From NCBI RefSeq assembly GCF_008831285.2, contig NC_045147.1, positions 22,592,981 to 22,656,980 of the forward strand: 64,000 nucleotides of DNA, read 5' to 3'. Below the pieces are notes generated by a model. The model did not search any database. It saw only the letters and a program-made list of their open reading frames with translations, and was not told the origin of the DNA. Both the position numbers and the translations under genes were made by a program. Of the stretch, positions 35,588 to 47,051 are shown one piece after another. Every line of letters begins with the position of its first letter. Position 1 is the stretch's first letter. The DNA is from Nymphaea colorata. Its lineage: Eukaryota > Streptophyta > Magnoliopsida > Nymphaeales > Nymphaeaceae.

Positions 35588-37651
35588 ATGGGAAAGAGGA
35601 GGACGACGAGGGAGATCACGTTGGAGGAGTATGCTTCATTCCAAGCGAACCTCGACGACGGCCACAGCCTTACCGCCGAACTGCTCAATCGGGTCCCTTC
35701 TCATTCTCTCTCGTTCATACGCTTATCGTCGCCAAGAATTTCATCGTCTGGCCAATCCGATGGTCGTCGTTTATGTGAGATGTCGAAGCAAAATTTCGAC
35801 TGTCCGGACACCGATCGCCTTCGTTTTCCGGAATAGATGTGTAAAGCACTCGAATAACGGGAGTCTTGAGAGAGATGGCGATCGGATCAAATCATTGGGG
35901 ATATTCCTCCGCTCTGATCCGATCGTCGTCTTTTGCTCTTCTTTACATCATCCAAGTTGCTGTATTGATCGTCAGTGATCAGGGAGAACCAAAATAGCGT
36001 GTAAAAAACCTCCTGAACTGTGTTACCGGCAACAGCTCGGCGACCTTTCTATTTTCGGCATTTTCAACTGCTCCTGTGTTTTGTCTTCTCTTCTCTTCGA
36101 CATTTTGTCATATATTGTGATGCATTATAAGTAGAAGCTTTTCTCTTCTTTGTTTTCTCCTTTTCAGATAATAGCTATGCACGGCTTCTGCAGGATTCGT
36201 CGGCCTAAGGTATGTCGTTCCTTCTTTAGTCGACACCACGAACAAAAGTGTTTTACACACAGTGAGAGAGAGAGAGCATTTTGCTCTTATCTTGACTTTC
36301 TTGTGCTTTACTTTTTGCAAATCAAGATGCTGGGAGCAAATGTAACTCGAAGAAGGAGGTTTATCTTTTGTAAAAGGTCACGGCCGAAAATTGGCAATTA
36401 CAAAAAAACTTGAAAATGTCTGGAAAAACAAAGAATTGAAGAAACATGGAATTGTCAAGAAGAGAAGGAAAATTATGAACTGTGAAGATTCTGAAAACTA
36501 ATCCGGCTGTCGTGCCTCGGATATGGAGTTACTCTTGGGACTACATCGTTCTGGGAAGTACCGAGAAAGTTTCAAAGATACTCTGTTTACGTAGATTTGA
36601 AGTTTTTCGAATGGATTCTTGATTTTCGTCTGTTGGAAAGAAGAACTATTCTACCGCGCTCTTGGACGAATTCGCAAATACCGCCAAAGGCGTTTAATTG
36701 GCACCATCGTTGCTTTCCCTGCTTTTGTTATGAACATGTACGTCCAGGGACCTTGTTCCAAGGACACGATCCTATTCTGACCTTTCTAGCAAAGTTAGGG
36801 ATATAGTGGTGGTCCAATGGATTTGCGCGGGAAAATGCACACTGTCACGAAGGGTGGTCAGTTATCTGGTCGTTACAAAAGGGAGGCCTCTGCCCAATTT
36901 CAGAAACTGCAAACAGCTTCAAATGTCCAAAATAACCTTCAATATTCCCTGATTATGCATCGGAACCTCCAGAAATGCCTGACTAGCCCAGGTAGGGCCT
37001 CTAGGTTGGGTTCGAGCAAGACCGGACAGGTCGATTCTGAATGTGAAATATATGCTTTGGTTAGGACTTAGGAGGTATAGTGAAGGGAAATCAGAACCAT
37101 GTTATTATTGTTAGTTTAAATCGAATGCCAGTCGGATTGCAGTCCGGAGTTAACGAGTTGCATTTGAATGTGTCCCAATACGATTAGAATATTATGGTCG
37201 AGCTTCCGTCCATGTGATCCGAACTCTGTTGAGCTCACTCCTTCTTGTCCTTGTCCTTCTGCAGGCAGAGATTATGGAGGCGTTGCGATCGATGACGCTG
37301 GCGAGCCCGTTCAGGTCGACCATGGCGCAGGGGGCTGCCCCGGCCCCATTGACGCTCGAGGACCTGGCCCTGCACGTGGCGGACCTCAACTGGAATGAAT
37401 GTCAGATGAATTCAGTCAGCTCGCTGGCGATGGAAGTGGAGGGTAAGCAGCAGCTAGAATCTAACCCCAACCCCTCGTCATGCAGCCCCGGCCTCCTGGC
37501 CCCGTTCTTCCCCACCAACTCCAACTGCAACAAAAAGCGGAAGCGCACCAAGCGAGTCAGGGTTGCCAACCTCCTCGAAGACTCCCCTGTGGGTAACGGT
37601 TCGTGTACCCTTGCCCTGGCCAATGATGGTGTGAAAATCAGCTTGTCGTGA
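35588..37651 (+). CDS. Unrecognised plant protein of 177 aa with a basic nuclear-type signal
   Basis: Three exons join in phase 0: 35588-35692, 36168-36209 and 37265-37651 (stop TGA). A TATA box 44 bases upstream and the rise in GC over exon 3 support a real gene. The N-terminus (TTREITLEEYASFQANL) is followed by IIAMHGFCRIRRPK, encoded by the 42-base exon 2, then RSMTLASPFRSTM and LTLEDLALHVADLNWNEC. The C-terminal half is Ser/Pro/Asn-rich with a basic cluster KKRKRTKRVR (about residues 139-148), a likely nuclear localisation signal. The layout of LEEY, MHGF-R, PFRSTM and DLNW-EC blocks reminds me of a small plant-only family of unknown function, but I cannot name it. The first donor (CGG|GTCCCT) is weak, so exon 1 is the least certain part. 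Confidence 0.6.
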
Positions 37652-37655
37652 GATC

Positions 37656-37677
37656 AGAGAGAGAGAGAGAGAGAGAA
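37656..37677. repeat. GA microsatellite just after the 177-aa protein gene
   Basis: About 10 GA units start a few bases after the stop codon at 37651 and probably lie in the 3' UTR. Confidence 0.85.
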
Positions 37678-38254
37678 AGCTCCCTTGAAGCAAGACATAT
37701 CTCTCTTCCTTTGTCTATAGGCCAGCTTGTAGAGAGGATGGACCAAAAACACAGGAGACTTGACAAAGAGAAGCACGGGATTGATGTAAAAAAACTAGGA
37801 AGGCTTTCAAGATCGCAAATCGGTTTTGCTTCTCACCTAAGACATGCTAGTCGTCCCCGTCTTGCCTTAGCCCTGACTCCGACTTCTTTTACTAACGTTT
37901 TCGTTTCAATTAAGCTTCCTGCTTTTATGCCCCCAAAAATACTTTCAGTCAGCGTTCGGTCTTCTTTGAGCCCCCTCTTCTGTGCGAGAAATTAAGATGT
38001 GGCTGCTCGAGTAAGTGGGCTTACAATTTTCAGATATTGAATCCATTTACTGTACTCGATCCAGGAACATTAACAAGCATAATAATATTGGAAAACATAG
38101 GAAAACGCATTTTTGCTGCTAGTCCGCAACAAAATATGCACTTCACCTGGGGAAGAGGGAGCAGCAAGTACTCCAAGTGGTTCGTTTGATGAACCGCTCA
38201 CCTGACCATTCACCCTGCAAGGCATGGGGGAACAAACATAGGCTTGAATCCTCA

Positions 38255-38562
38255 AACCATTCCTGAGGATGGAGGGGCGTTTTGCTCGCAGGCTTGCCGG
38301 AGGAGGGATTCATACTTGCGCCACCATTGTTAGAAAATATCCCATCTATTCCTTTGAGCTACAAGTTCAGCCCTTCTGTACCAAGGACAATTTGCAAAGG
38401 GTAAATTTCCTCAATTACTTTGTTAGTAATAATTAACAAAATAAATCGCTGCCACAGTTTAAAAGGTTATCCCTAAAACATAGGGAGAAAAAGAATGATT
38501 AACACTAACGACAATCGTCAGCCTGCTGCCAGAGGACACTCACACTGGTGGCAAGGCCAGGC
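38255..38562 (-). pseudogene. Diverged duplicate of the 3' end of POP1
   Basis: This segment aligns by eye, in the same orientation, with 40343-40636, which holds the last 58 coding bases of POP1 and 236 bases beyond its stop. Shared blocks include ACCATTCCTG, GC(A/G)CCACCATTGTT or its GCGACACCATTGTT counterpart, TTGAGCTACA and GGTGGCAAGGCCAGGC. On the minus strand the copy reads LATS(V)SVLWQQADD where POP1 reads LATVVLQQQEDD. It contains small indels, lacks the rest of the exon and cannot encode a product. It lies about 2 kb downstream of the gene. Confidence 0.65.
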
Positions 38563-40578
38563 TTATGAATGTAATTTTTTCAATAAATGCCTAATATTTT
38601 GAACATACCAATAATGTAGATTATTGGAAATAAGAGTGAAAAATGTTAAAAAGGAAAGGGTGTGGCGAAAACCAGCATGGATATAAGACTAGTACTTGAA
38701 TGCAATATGTATGTACCTGTCCGAACTTGTTGCCAAAGAATCAAGAGGGTCGTTTATATGTCCGGTGTTCTATAGGGAGGGGTCCGAAAAAGACTAATAA
38801 ATTAAAAGCCTTTGGTGAATACCGATAAAATGAAAAATTCATGAATAAAATTTTGTGACAAGTTGTCACCAGGATTACAAGAACAAGTCAGAAACAAAAA
38901 AACAAGGGAGATCGAGGGCCCACGCAGGAGGTGGGGAGAGAGTGTGAGGGATCTAGAGCGAGAGCGGAGAGGAAAAAGGAAGGAGATAGAGAAAATGGGG
39001 TTCAGACGCCACTCCTAGCGGTTAGCACAGTAGGTCTAAGCAGTTCCTGCATTAGCCAGCCACTTTGGGAGAAACAGAGAGAGGCTAACAGATGGCCAAC
39101 GTTCAGTTTTGTGCGTATCTTAAATTTCATTTTGCTCATTCGGTTTCTACTTCCTCCTCATTTTAAGGGCCTGGTTGAAGGCCTGGAGATTTCCCGTGGA
39201 AAAAAAAAAGATTCAAAACTTTTAATTCTATCTCCGTTCCATCAAAGGGGGGGACGGACAATACAATCGTTAGTCCTAATTTCAAGAAAAAAAAAACCCA
39301 GTCTCACCCCTTGGGTTGGGACGAGAAACCGATCAAAAAATTGTCAGTGTCAGTTTTATGCTCGTTTTAAATTTCATTTTTGCATATTCAGTTTCTACTT
39401 CCTACTCATTTTAGAAAAAATGTTTGCTGATTTTGAAGTTAATATTTGTCTAATGCTTCAGATTGCCTATTAACAGGTAGTAATTGGTTTTTAATATTTA
39501 TGAAGGCATAAGGTTTATTTGGGGCAAATGCAATTTCTTGGCTGGCGTTTCATGGGATGCATGAAATATTTGTTTCCTGTAAATATTTTATGTTGTACTG
39601 CAGTTGAAGTCTTTCAGACAACCAAACCGAAGAAAAAGAACTTAGAGCTCCAACTGAAATTTTCGAAGAATCATATCAAAATTAAACAACCCGACGAAAA
39701 AGGAAAACCTTGATGGCTGGAAAACACAGACAATTAGAGAAAATAGGAGAAAATCAGCATGACCTGGTGGCCAGTTTGATCACTTGCAGATCAGCTAGGG
39801 AAAAACCCAAGCTACCCCTTATTACACCAGTTTTAAACCAGGGGGCAGCTAATATTAACGTTGAAGATTTATTCAATTTTTTTCAAGATAGTGGCCGGCT
39901 TATGGATAGGAGGGCATATAGTTTGAATATCATTTTACTTTTGATCAAATATAAATGCAATTAGCCAGATCTAATTAAAAAGCGTGAATATGAATATTAG
40001 GGTTTTGTATATGCAAATCTCATGTCATGCGCGCATGTGTATATATATACAAGTACGTATATTTACATGTAAATTTACATAATAATTTTTTAAAAAATTT
40101 AATAGGCAAAGTCCTTTAGAGCAATGCTTGGTATATATATGTGAGTGCGAATATATATATATATATAAAGAGTGATTGAGCGGTCAGCTATATGACAGCT
40201 ACTTATTTTTAAACATTTCTTGTAAATAACCAATTATATGGATCTACTTTTTACTTTTAAAACACAAAAAATAGACATTAAAACTATATATTTGACAAAA
40301 TAGGATGGGTATTATAGGGCAAGGGCGAAACAAACGACCGCCGACCATTCCTGCAGATAGGAGGGCCTTTTACCTCAGAGGGTGGCTGCGGGATGGATTC
40401 AAATTTGCGACACCATTGTTATTAGCCATCCGATCTAACCCATTGAGCTACAGACTTCACCCTTCCATCTCCAAGAGGTAACATTCCTCGTGTACTTGAT
40501 TGGCAATAATTATGTAAAAACGAAACTGCAGATCAAGATTTAAAAAATTATCAACAAAACAATGGAAAAAAGAACGGT

Positions 40579-43500
40579 TTACACAAACGAAAGATCGTCC
40601 TCCTGTTGCTGAAGAACAACGGTGGCAAGGCCAGGCCTGTACACGGTAGATCTTGGATTCCTGACTAAAACCATGATCTGATTCTTTCCTTTCCCTTTCT
40701 GTGTTGGTTGCTCCTTACTGAGTTGGGCAAGCATTGAAGCCTCACATAGAGCCTCGGCTGCAGGCTTCACACTGTTGAGCAGACCATCAAAATGGATTTT
40801 AAAAAATGAGAAGTTCTGATGTCAAAAAGTACAACGCTTAGCATCAAGCACATCGCAACTTCATGTTTGACTCGCAACAATGAAAAACTTGTCAGATTAA
40901 AAATCTGCATCCAGTCGCTTGAATAATCCAACAACTAGAGATATATTATGGTGGCTTACAAAGTAAAACCTCGGTTCTCTTAGTGCATCTGGTGAATAAG
41001 GAGATGGAATCAAGAAGACAGAAGTCACTTGTTAAAAAGAGAGAGAGAGAGAGAGAGGTACCTGCCACGGACAAAATCAGTCGTAACAAACCCAATCAGC
41101 TGCCTGTGAAATTGCCTGGTGCCTGGACTTTCAGGGACCTGCATCTGCCACATGTGGAAAGATTGCTGGGTAAAATATGATCTCAATAGGATTAAGGGAA
41201 TCTGTAGTTGTTCTTGTTCATTGGGTCTGCAATTGAATTAAACATGAAAGATAAAAAATCAAAGTCCAGAAAAACTACAAATGAGAAAGAACACAAGAAG
41301 CATAACCCCAGAACTTGAATGATACTTCCACGAGGAACTAATACGGTAATACCTCAATAGGACAAGGGGACAAGGTCAAATTTTCTTCCCCGAACCAGAA
41401 TAATTAACTACGTTCAATCTTTCAGTTCAAACAACTCATCAGTCTCCACCATAAACAACATAAATTTTGCAATTGAATTAAATATGAAAAATGATATCAA
41501 GAAAATGAGAAGCATAATTGTAATTGAATTAAACATGAAAACAAAATAAAAGTTGAGAAGAACTACAAATGAGAAGAAAGAACAAGAGAAGCATGAGGCT
41601 AGAACTTGGATGACTCCCACGACAAATTATACAGCAACAGGATAAGAAGGCAGGGTAGATTTCTCTTCCTCGGGCCAGAGTACTTAACCACCCAACAGTG
41701 TTCAGTTGAAACTACTAACAATTCTCCACCATGAACGAGATAGACTTTGTAATTGAAATAAAAATGAAAAATGAAATCAATGTCCAGAACAGACTGAACA
41801 GTACAAATGAGATGAAAGAATACAAGAAGCATAACTGTCACCTTGGGACCCTACCAAGCTTCCAGTTGTCCTCAAAATTTTAAGAATAGTTACATCATAC
41901 GACACCAAGAGCCAAATTAAAATTAGGATTACAAAGAAAATGAACAATGGAATAAGTAAAGGAGAAGATCCACAAATCCATGAACCACCAACCTGGACCA
42001 TAAGGAGTAGTCATCAGAAGTAGGCACACATACACTGGCACCTTCTTCAAAAACTCCTCTTTTGTTGGCATAAAGAACAGTTCTCACAAAACAGCCTTTC
42101 TGAATAACTGGAGAAGTGCTGGCCCCACTAGTGGTCCAATTAGGACTCGTTCCATTGGCTATCTCAGCACATGAGCCCTTCGTTGCAGTGTCTGGGTACA
42201 GAATCATGTCGTCAACATGAATGTCATTCACATACCCGAGCAAAGAAGCAGAAGTCCTCGCCACGAACCCCTGAAAGGCTCGGTCATCATGCAACCCAAC
42301 ATTCACACCTGTCAGCAAACAAGGAGACACTTCATTGCTCTGAGTTAGTAATCGGCCCTCTCTCGGCAATTTTATGCAATTCCATGGAGGTGGGATCGGT
42401 ATCCTCATAAGTCTCCTTGAAGGAGGCAAAGCTTCAACTTTTTTATCAAATGCTACAGCTTCACAAGCCATGTGGTCTGCATACGCCTTGCAATCAGGAA
42501 AATCATAAGGAAAGGACGGCAGTTTTGCCTGCAGGTGAAATTTAAGGTGTCAGATTCAAACAACTAGTTATAATTGCCTTATGAAAAAATCAGCCACTTC
42601 TTTTTATCGGTTCTGTTTATTGTATGCAATTTTGTTAAATAACCACAGAATCTATCAACTAAGATAACATAATGCCACCAATTTAGTGGAATCAGCGATC
42701 TTACTTTCAAATTCCAATATTAAACTCTAGAAGAACCACTTCTGATGAATACTAGCACTGTTATGTCCAAAAGGAACAAAACAATAAACTTACAAACGCA
42801 GCTATTGTCTAAAACATACCTCACAAGCAATCCACCTTCTCTCCCGCAAACCAATTGCATGCGCCCCATGAGAGACCATAGAAATCCAGAAGGCCTTGAT
42901 CCAATTTATAGGGAGAATTATGGACCACCTGCTGAGAGGAAAGAGCACAACATAATTATACACGCCTTTAAATAAGTTACAAATATAACAACAGGATACA
43001 TCCATATCTGCTTGTGTGAGAACACTACATGTAGGACAGAATTTGAAATACAGACATTTAAAGCAAGTCCATACAAGTACACCAAGTCAGTGCATTATGA
43101 GAAACCCAACGCCTCCAGCAACAGAGACCAGTAACCCAATAAATTTATGTGCACACATCATATATTATGAAAATTATTGTTTGAACATATGAAATAACAA
43201 AAACGATGGAGAAAGAACACAAACAAACAAATTACCACAAAAAGGAGACGTCCTTCTGGCTGTTTCTCAAAAGTAAAATAGGACAGAACCTGGAGAAATT
43301 GTTAGTACTCTTGGAAGTACATATTTCTTGATTTTTCTTATCCATGAAAAAGGAGGACAAACGTCTCTGGTGCTTTTCAGCACAAAGAAGAGATTCTTCC
43401 ATTGGAGAGCTCAAATTTTTGGCACTCGATTCCCACAACTCTTTAGAATCAGGGACAAGACAATTCCATTCATGTTCAAACCAGGTACCCATAAAAGCTT

Positions 43501-46500
43501 CTATCTTATTCCCCGTTGCTTCCCAGCATGATCCATTGTTTTCTTCTAAACTACCATTTTGTGCAATGGGTTCAACCTTGGGTCCCATCCAAGGGCATGT
43601 AGTTTCTTTTACAGGTACTACACGGGGGTCTACAACACTTAAAGAGAGAATAGCATGAGAAGCAAGGTCCTCCGCATGTTCCAGATTGAAAGACTCTGAG
43701 AAAGTTGAGTTTGTGCCCTCTTCCCCAACATCTGGACTTACTAACTTAGAACATCCAGCATTGTTACGTGCCCTGTCAAAAGAGAAAATCATCATAAGAA
43801 GTGTCACACATGCATGAACATGAAATGGCAACTCCATTTCCAACTGAAAGATAGAAATGGCATCTTACTCTCTCATTGGTTTCAGCAACTTCTGACAAAT
43901 TTTTAAGGCAGTAGAGCCAAATAGTTCCAATCTGCCAAGCTCCCCTTCACGTGAAACACAGTTTACACCTACACCGTCGGCATGCATCTGAACAAGAATT
44001 AATCGGCCAAAAAATAATAATATAAGCAATAAATCACGCCCAGCATTCCACAAACACAGCAACAGCTCTGTAATGATAAGAAATCAAACCGCCTGTGAAA
44101 ATATCATCTGCTAAACTACAACTTGACAGGAAGCATGATAAATCACATTCCCCTAATCCATCCAAAGTATTCCATTTAATGCATTCATAATTCAAGCAAA
44201 CAATAATATATAGTGAAATTCCCTTGGCCTTAAACAAGAAATAGGACTGCTCCAAAGTCCAAAGCTAAAAAAAAATTGAATATGAGAGCGTGATAAGGTC
44301 ATCATCAAATCTAGATGATATACAAAAAATGAAGGACCATATGTAGTCAACCAGGTTGTACACCAGATTTTGAAATGAATTATACAAAACTACATGTCCC
44401 AGATATAGGCGTGTTACATAAAAACACAATAGACAATTATTGTATACTTGTTATAAAACTATTGAAAGGAGTTCGACATGGAAGTAACTGGAGTGACATG
44501 GTCAAATAAGCCTACAACTACATTTATGGAACCAGGTGGATATAAACGATGTTTTCTTATTTATGTAATCGATTTGATTTTTTTCAACATTGATGTTTTA
44601 TTGGAGATGGGAAACCTTATTAATGAACGATTTATTACATAAAATCAAATTAAGGTTAAATACATACATATTCAAGTTGGAAGCATCACCTCCCATCACC
44701 CACCATCTGCAACATGAATTTTCATATTACAAATCTCTTATTTGCACTGTTCCATTAATACTTTAAGGTGCATTTTGTTTCTTCAGTTATTATCACGCTA
44801 TGCCACTCTTTTTGCTTAATCATGGTTATTCAATCTGGACATGTTTATCTAGGAAATGCTCCCCTGACTATAAACTTTTTTGCACACATTTCTGTAACAA
44901 AAAAAAAGAGAAATAATGTTAATTCTGTCTAAAGGCAAAATTTTGGAATATAAGTACTTACACCAACTTGCAAACTAGAAAAGTTAGATGAGATGTTATC
45001 CCAGAAGAAGGGAACATAGACAGATCAATGATTTACATACAACAAAGTGAAACAAACACTTAAATGTAAGACTATCGTGTGTTCGAACAGAACCACATTC
45101 CCCCCTAAATTGCAAACTTTGGAGATGCATCATAAGTCATAACAGAGATATAGCACTCTCCACTTCACAGTAGTACAATAAGAAGACTAAGCAAGCAGTC
45201 TAGTTAAAGAGATTATGAACACTGAAACTGATGCACTGAAGTGTAAAAGAAGAAAACATGGTTCTAATATAGACCTGCCTTCCACAAGCAGCTCCTAACG
45301 CATCAAATCCTTCCTTGAATGATGCTGCATGTAACCAGATCCACAACTGACGCTTCTTTTTCTCATACAGAAAGTCATGCACATCAGTTGCACCATTCTC
45401 CGTGCCAGGGTGAGTAGAGGTCTGAACTAAAGGTCGCCACATATATGTCACAGGTGAAATCGCCTGAGAATCAGCTCCAGCATGATAAAGCTGTCAAAAA
45501 TGAATACATTATAAGTAGTAGATACATTGAAAAACAATTAACATCCCTCAGACGTTCAAGAGGATTAATGTCAGAATTGTACCATAGACTGGCCATAACT
45601 AGCTCCATTCAAAATAGGCTTAGAATATTCCTCAGGTATACTTGAAGGTGGTGGCACTAAAACCTCATCCAAGATCGTCAAAATGGATTTCTACGAGCAC
45701 GTGAAACAGGAAGAATTAAGATTGCAGCAATTGAGTACACATACAAGCCACTCGCCAAAGGTCCACCTAGGGAGAAAAAGGAAATGCTTCATTTGAAAAG
45801 TCGTTCCCTCCTAAACAAAGAGGAGAAACGTACCTCAGCACCCTCCAATTGCACAGTGCTAAAGTAACTTGCGTCATGTATAAAGCATTCACTTCTAAGC
45901 TGCTTCAAAATCGATCTCGATCCCCTCCCTCTGCGACACAAAATGGACCCAATAGAGTTTATAGTTTCAAGAAAGAAAAAAAGAAAAGGAAAACAACTGA
46001 ATCCAACATAGTTCGACAAATCATAGACGAAGAAACAAGCATGTTTAACCACCATAGCAAAAACAATATAGAACTAAACACTCGAGCTTGCTCATGGACA
46101 AACCGATCGCAGTCTGTCATTGTCTTAGAAAAACCAAGAAATTTAAAACCAATAAGAAGAGTTATTAACAGCGGACATATGCAGAAGCACCCTGTAAGAC
46201 CAATAAAAGTTTCCAAAAGAACAGTCAGATCAGAGAAGCTAAATCTAACGCTCAATTCTAGGAACTGAAAGGCCCCTGCATGGACAAAGCATATTGACTC
46301 GCAAGTCCATAAACTACGAAATCCATACCTCCTTCTCACATAGACACAGAATCCGAGCTCCTCAGAACAACAGCTAGAGGGGCCCGCTTTACCTGTAACC
46401 AACAACCTCACGTCTTCAGCACCACCACGTCCATTTTCAAATAGATTTCGCTCGCGGAAAACATTAATAAAACTATGAAACCAGGGTTGAGAACCAAAGT

Positions 46501-47051
46501 TTGCAATAAGAAACACCAGTAGAAATAATACGCAGCGCCCAAAAGATCACAAAAAATAACGAATCCACTTCCACAGGAAAAGGACGACCTCAAAAATCGG
46601 ATTACCTGCCCGATAAACCCAGAGGAAGATAAAACCCCCATCTCTTCACCATCTCGAACCGTTTCGCGTGCCAAACATGCGTTCTCAGCCTTTTCGTTCC
46701 ATCACCGGAAAGGCTAAACCCCGAAATAGGGTTTCCCTTGAACTCCATTCTCCTCCTAACCCTCCTGTTCTGACATTTCTTCTCTTTCGCCACTTCAGGG
46801 TCCGTTGTGCTCCCATCTTCGCCGGAGACTTGCCCTACTTGACGCTTTCTCTTCTTGCTCTTTGTACGGCAGTTGGGATTCCGGCGATTCAGGAAACTGG
46901 AAGTCCTCCTCCGCGTGCGGCGGGGAACCCTGAAGTCGGAGCCCACACGCTCGGCGACGATGGCGTGGAGGGACTGAAGCTCCGCAGATCGGGCGTCGGC
47001 GAAGCGTTGGACGTTTAAAACCCGCGGTGGAGGCCGCTGTTCTCCCGCCAT
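40579..47051 (-). CDS. POP1: POP1, large protein subunit of ribonucleases P and MRP
   Basis: Ten exons on the minus strand: 46606-47051, 45834-45930, 45583-45690, 45275-45490, 43869-43987, 43236-43772, 42820-42928, 41993-42528, 41062-41226, 40579-40771. They total 2526 nt (841 aa), close to plant POP1 length. POP1 scaffolds the RNA of RNase P/MRP, which trims tRNA 5' ends and cleaves pre-rRNA in nucleus and nucleolus. The N-terminal POP1 domain shows RRTRRRTSSFLNRR, a KSKKRKR basic run, THVWHAKRFEMVKRWG and, in exon 2, CFIHDASY. The POPLD region lies in exons 6-7 (WSIILPINWIKAFW, SHGAHAIGLRERRW). The C-terminus has LRSYF, IGFVTTDFVRGS, KPAAEALCEA and VLVRNPRSTVYRPGLATVVL. Exon 9 includes LQIPLILLRSYF, whose phase fixes its acceptor at 41226/41227. 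The exon 7 acceptor is a NAGNAG site. The start is the first ATG of the long exon 1. Confidence 0.92.
41227..41992 (-). repeat. Tandem imperfect repeats in POP1 intron 8, including acceptor-like copies
   Basis: The intron is largely made of two to three diverged units of about 230-290 bases. A core around AATTGAATTAAACATGAAA occurs at 41231, 41471, 41521 and (as AATTGAAATAAAAATGAAA) at 41751. A second block, ACAAATGAGA(A)AGAA...AAGAAGCATA, occurs at 41277, 41564 and 41803. On the transcribed strand the core at 41231 is the working 3' splice site, TTCAATTGCAG. The other copies read TTCAATTGCAA, TTCAATTACAA and TTCAATTACAA, so each has lost the AG. Confidence 0.6.

Larger units (their letters stand above)
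37652..40578. other. Intergenic region downstream of POP1, with a duplicated POP1 3' segment
   Basis: It holds the 3' UTR of the 177-aa protein gene (from 37652), a decayed duplicate of the POP1 gene end (38255-38562), AT-rich DNA with TA microsatellites (about 40040 and 40152), and at 40343-40578 the true downstream flank of POP1. No other gene is supported. Confidence 0.55.

Noticed and set aside
38070-38255. 61-codon minus-strand frame next to the duplicated POP1 end
   Set aside because: It does not resemble any POP1 exon and lies outside the duplicated segment; treated as chance.
41414-41841. Open frames in POP1 intron 8 considered as the missing link between exons 8 and 9
   Set aside because: They do not match the family. 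Extending exon 9 upstream to 41226 recovers the expected residues (LQIP...LRSYF) in the right phase.
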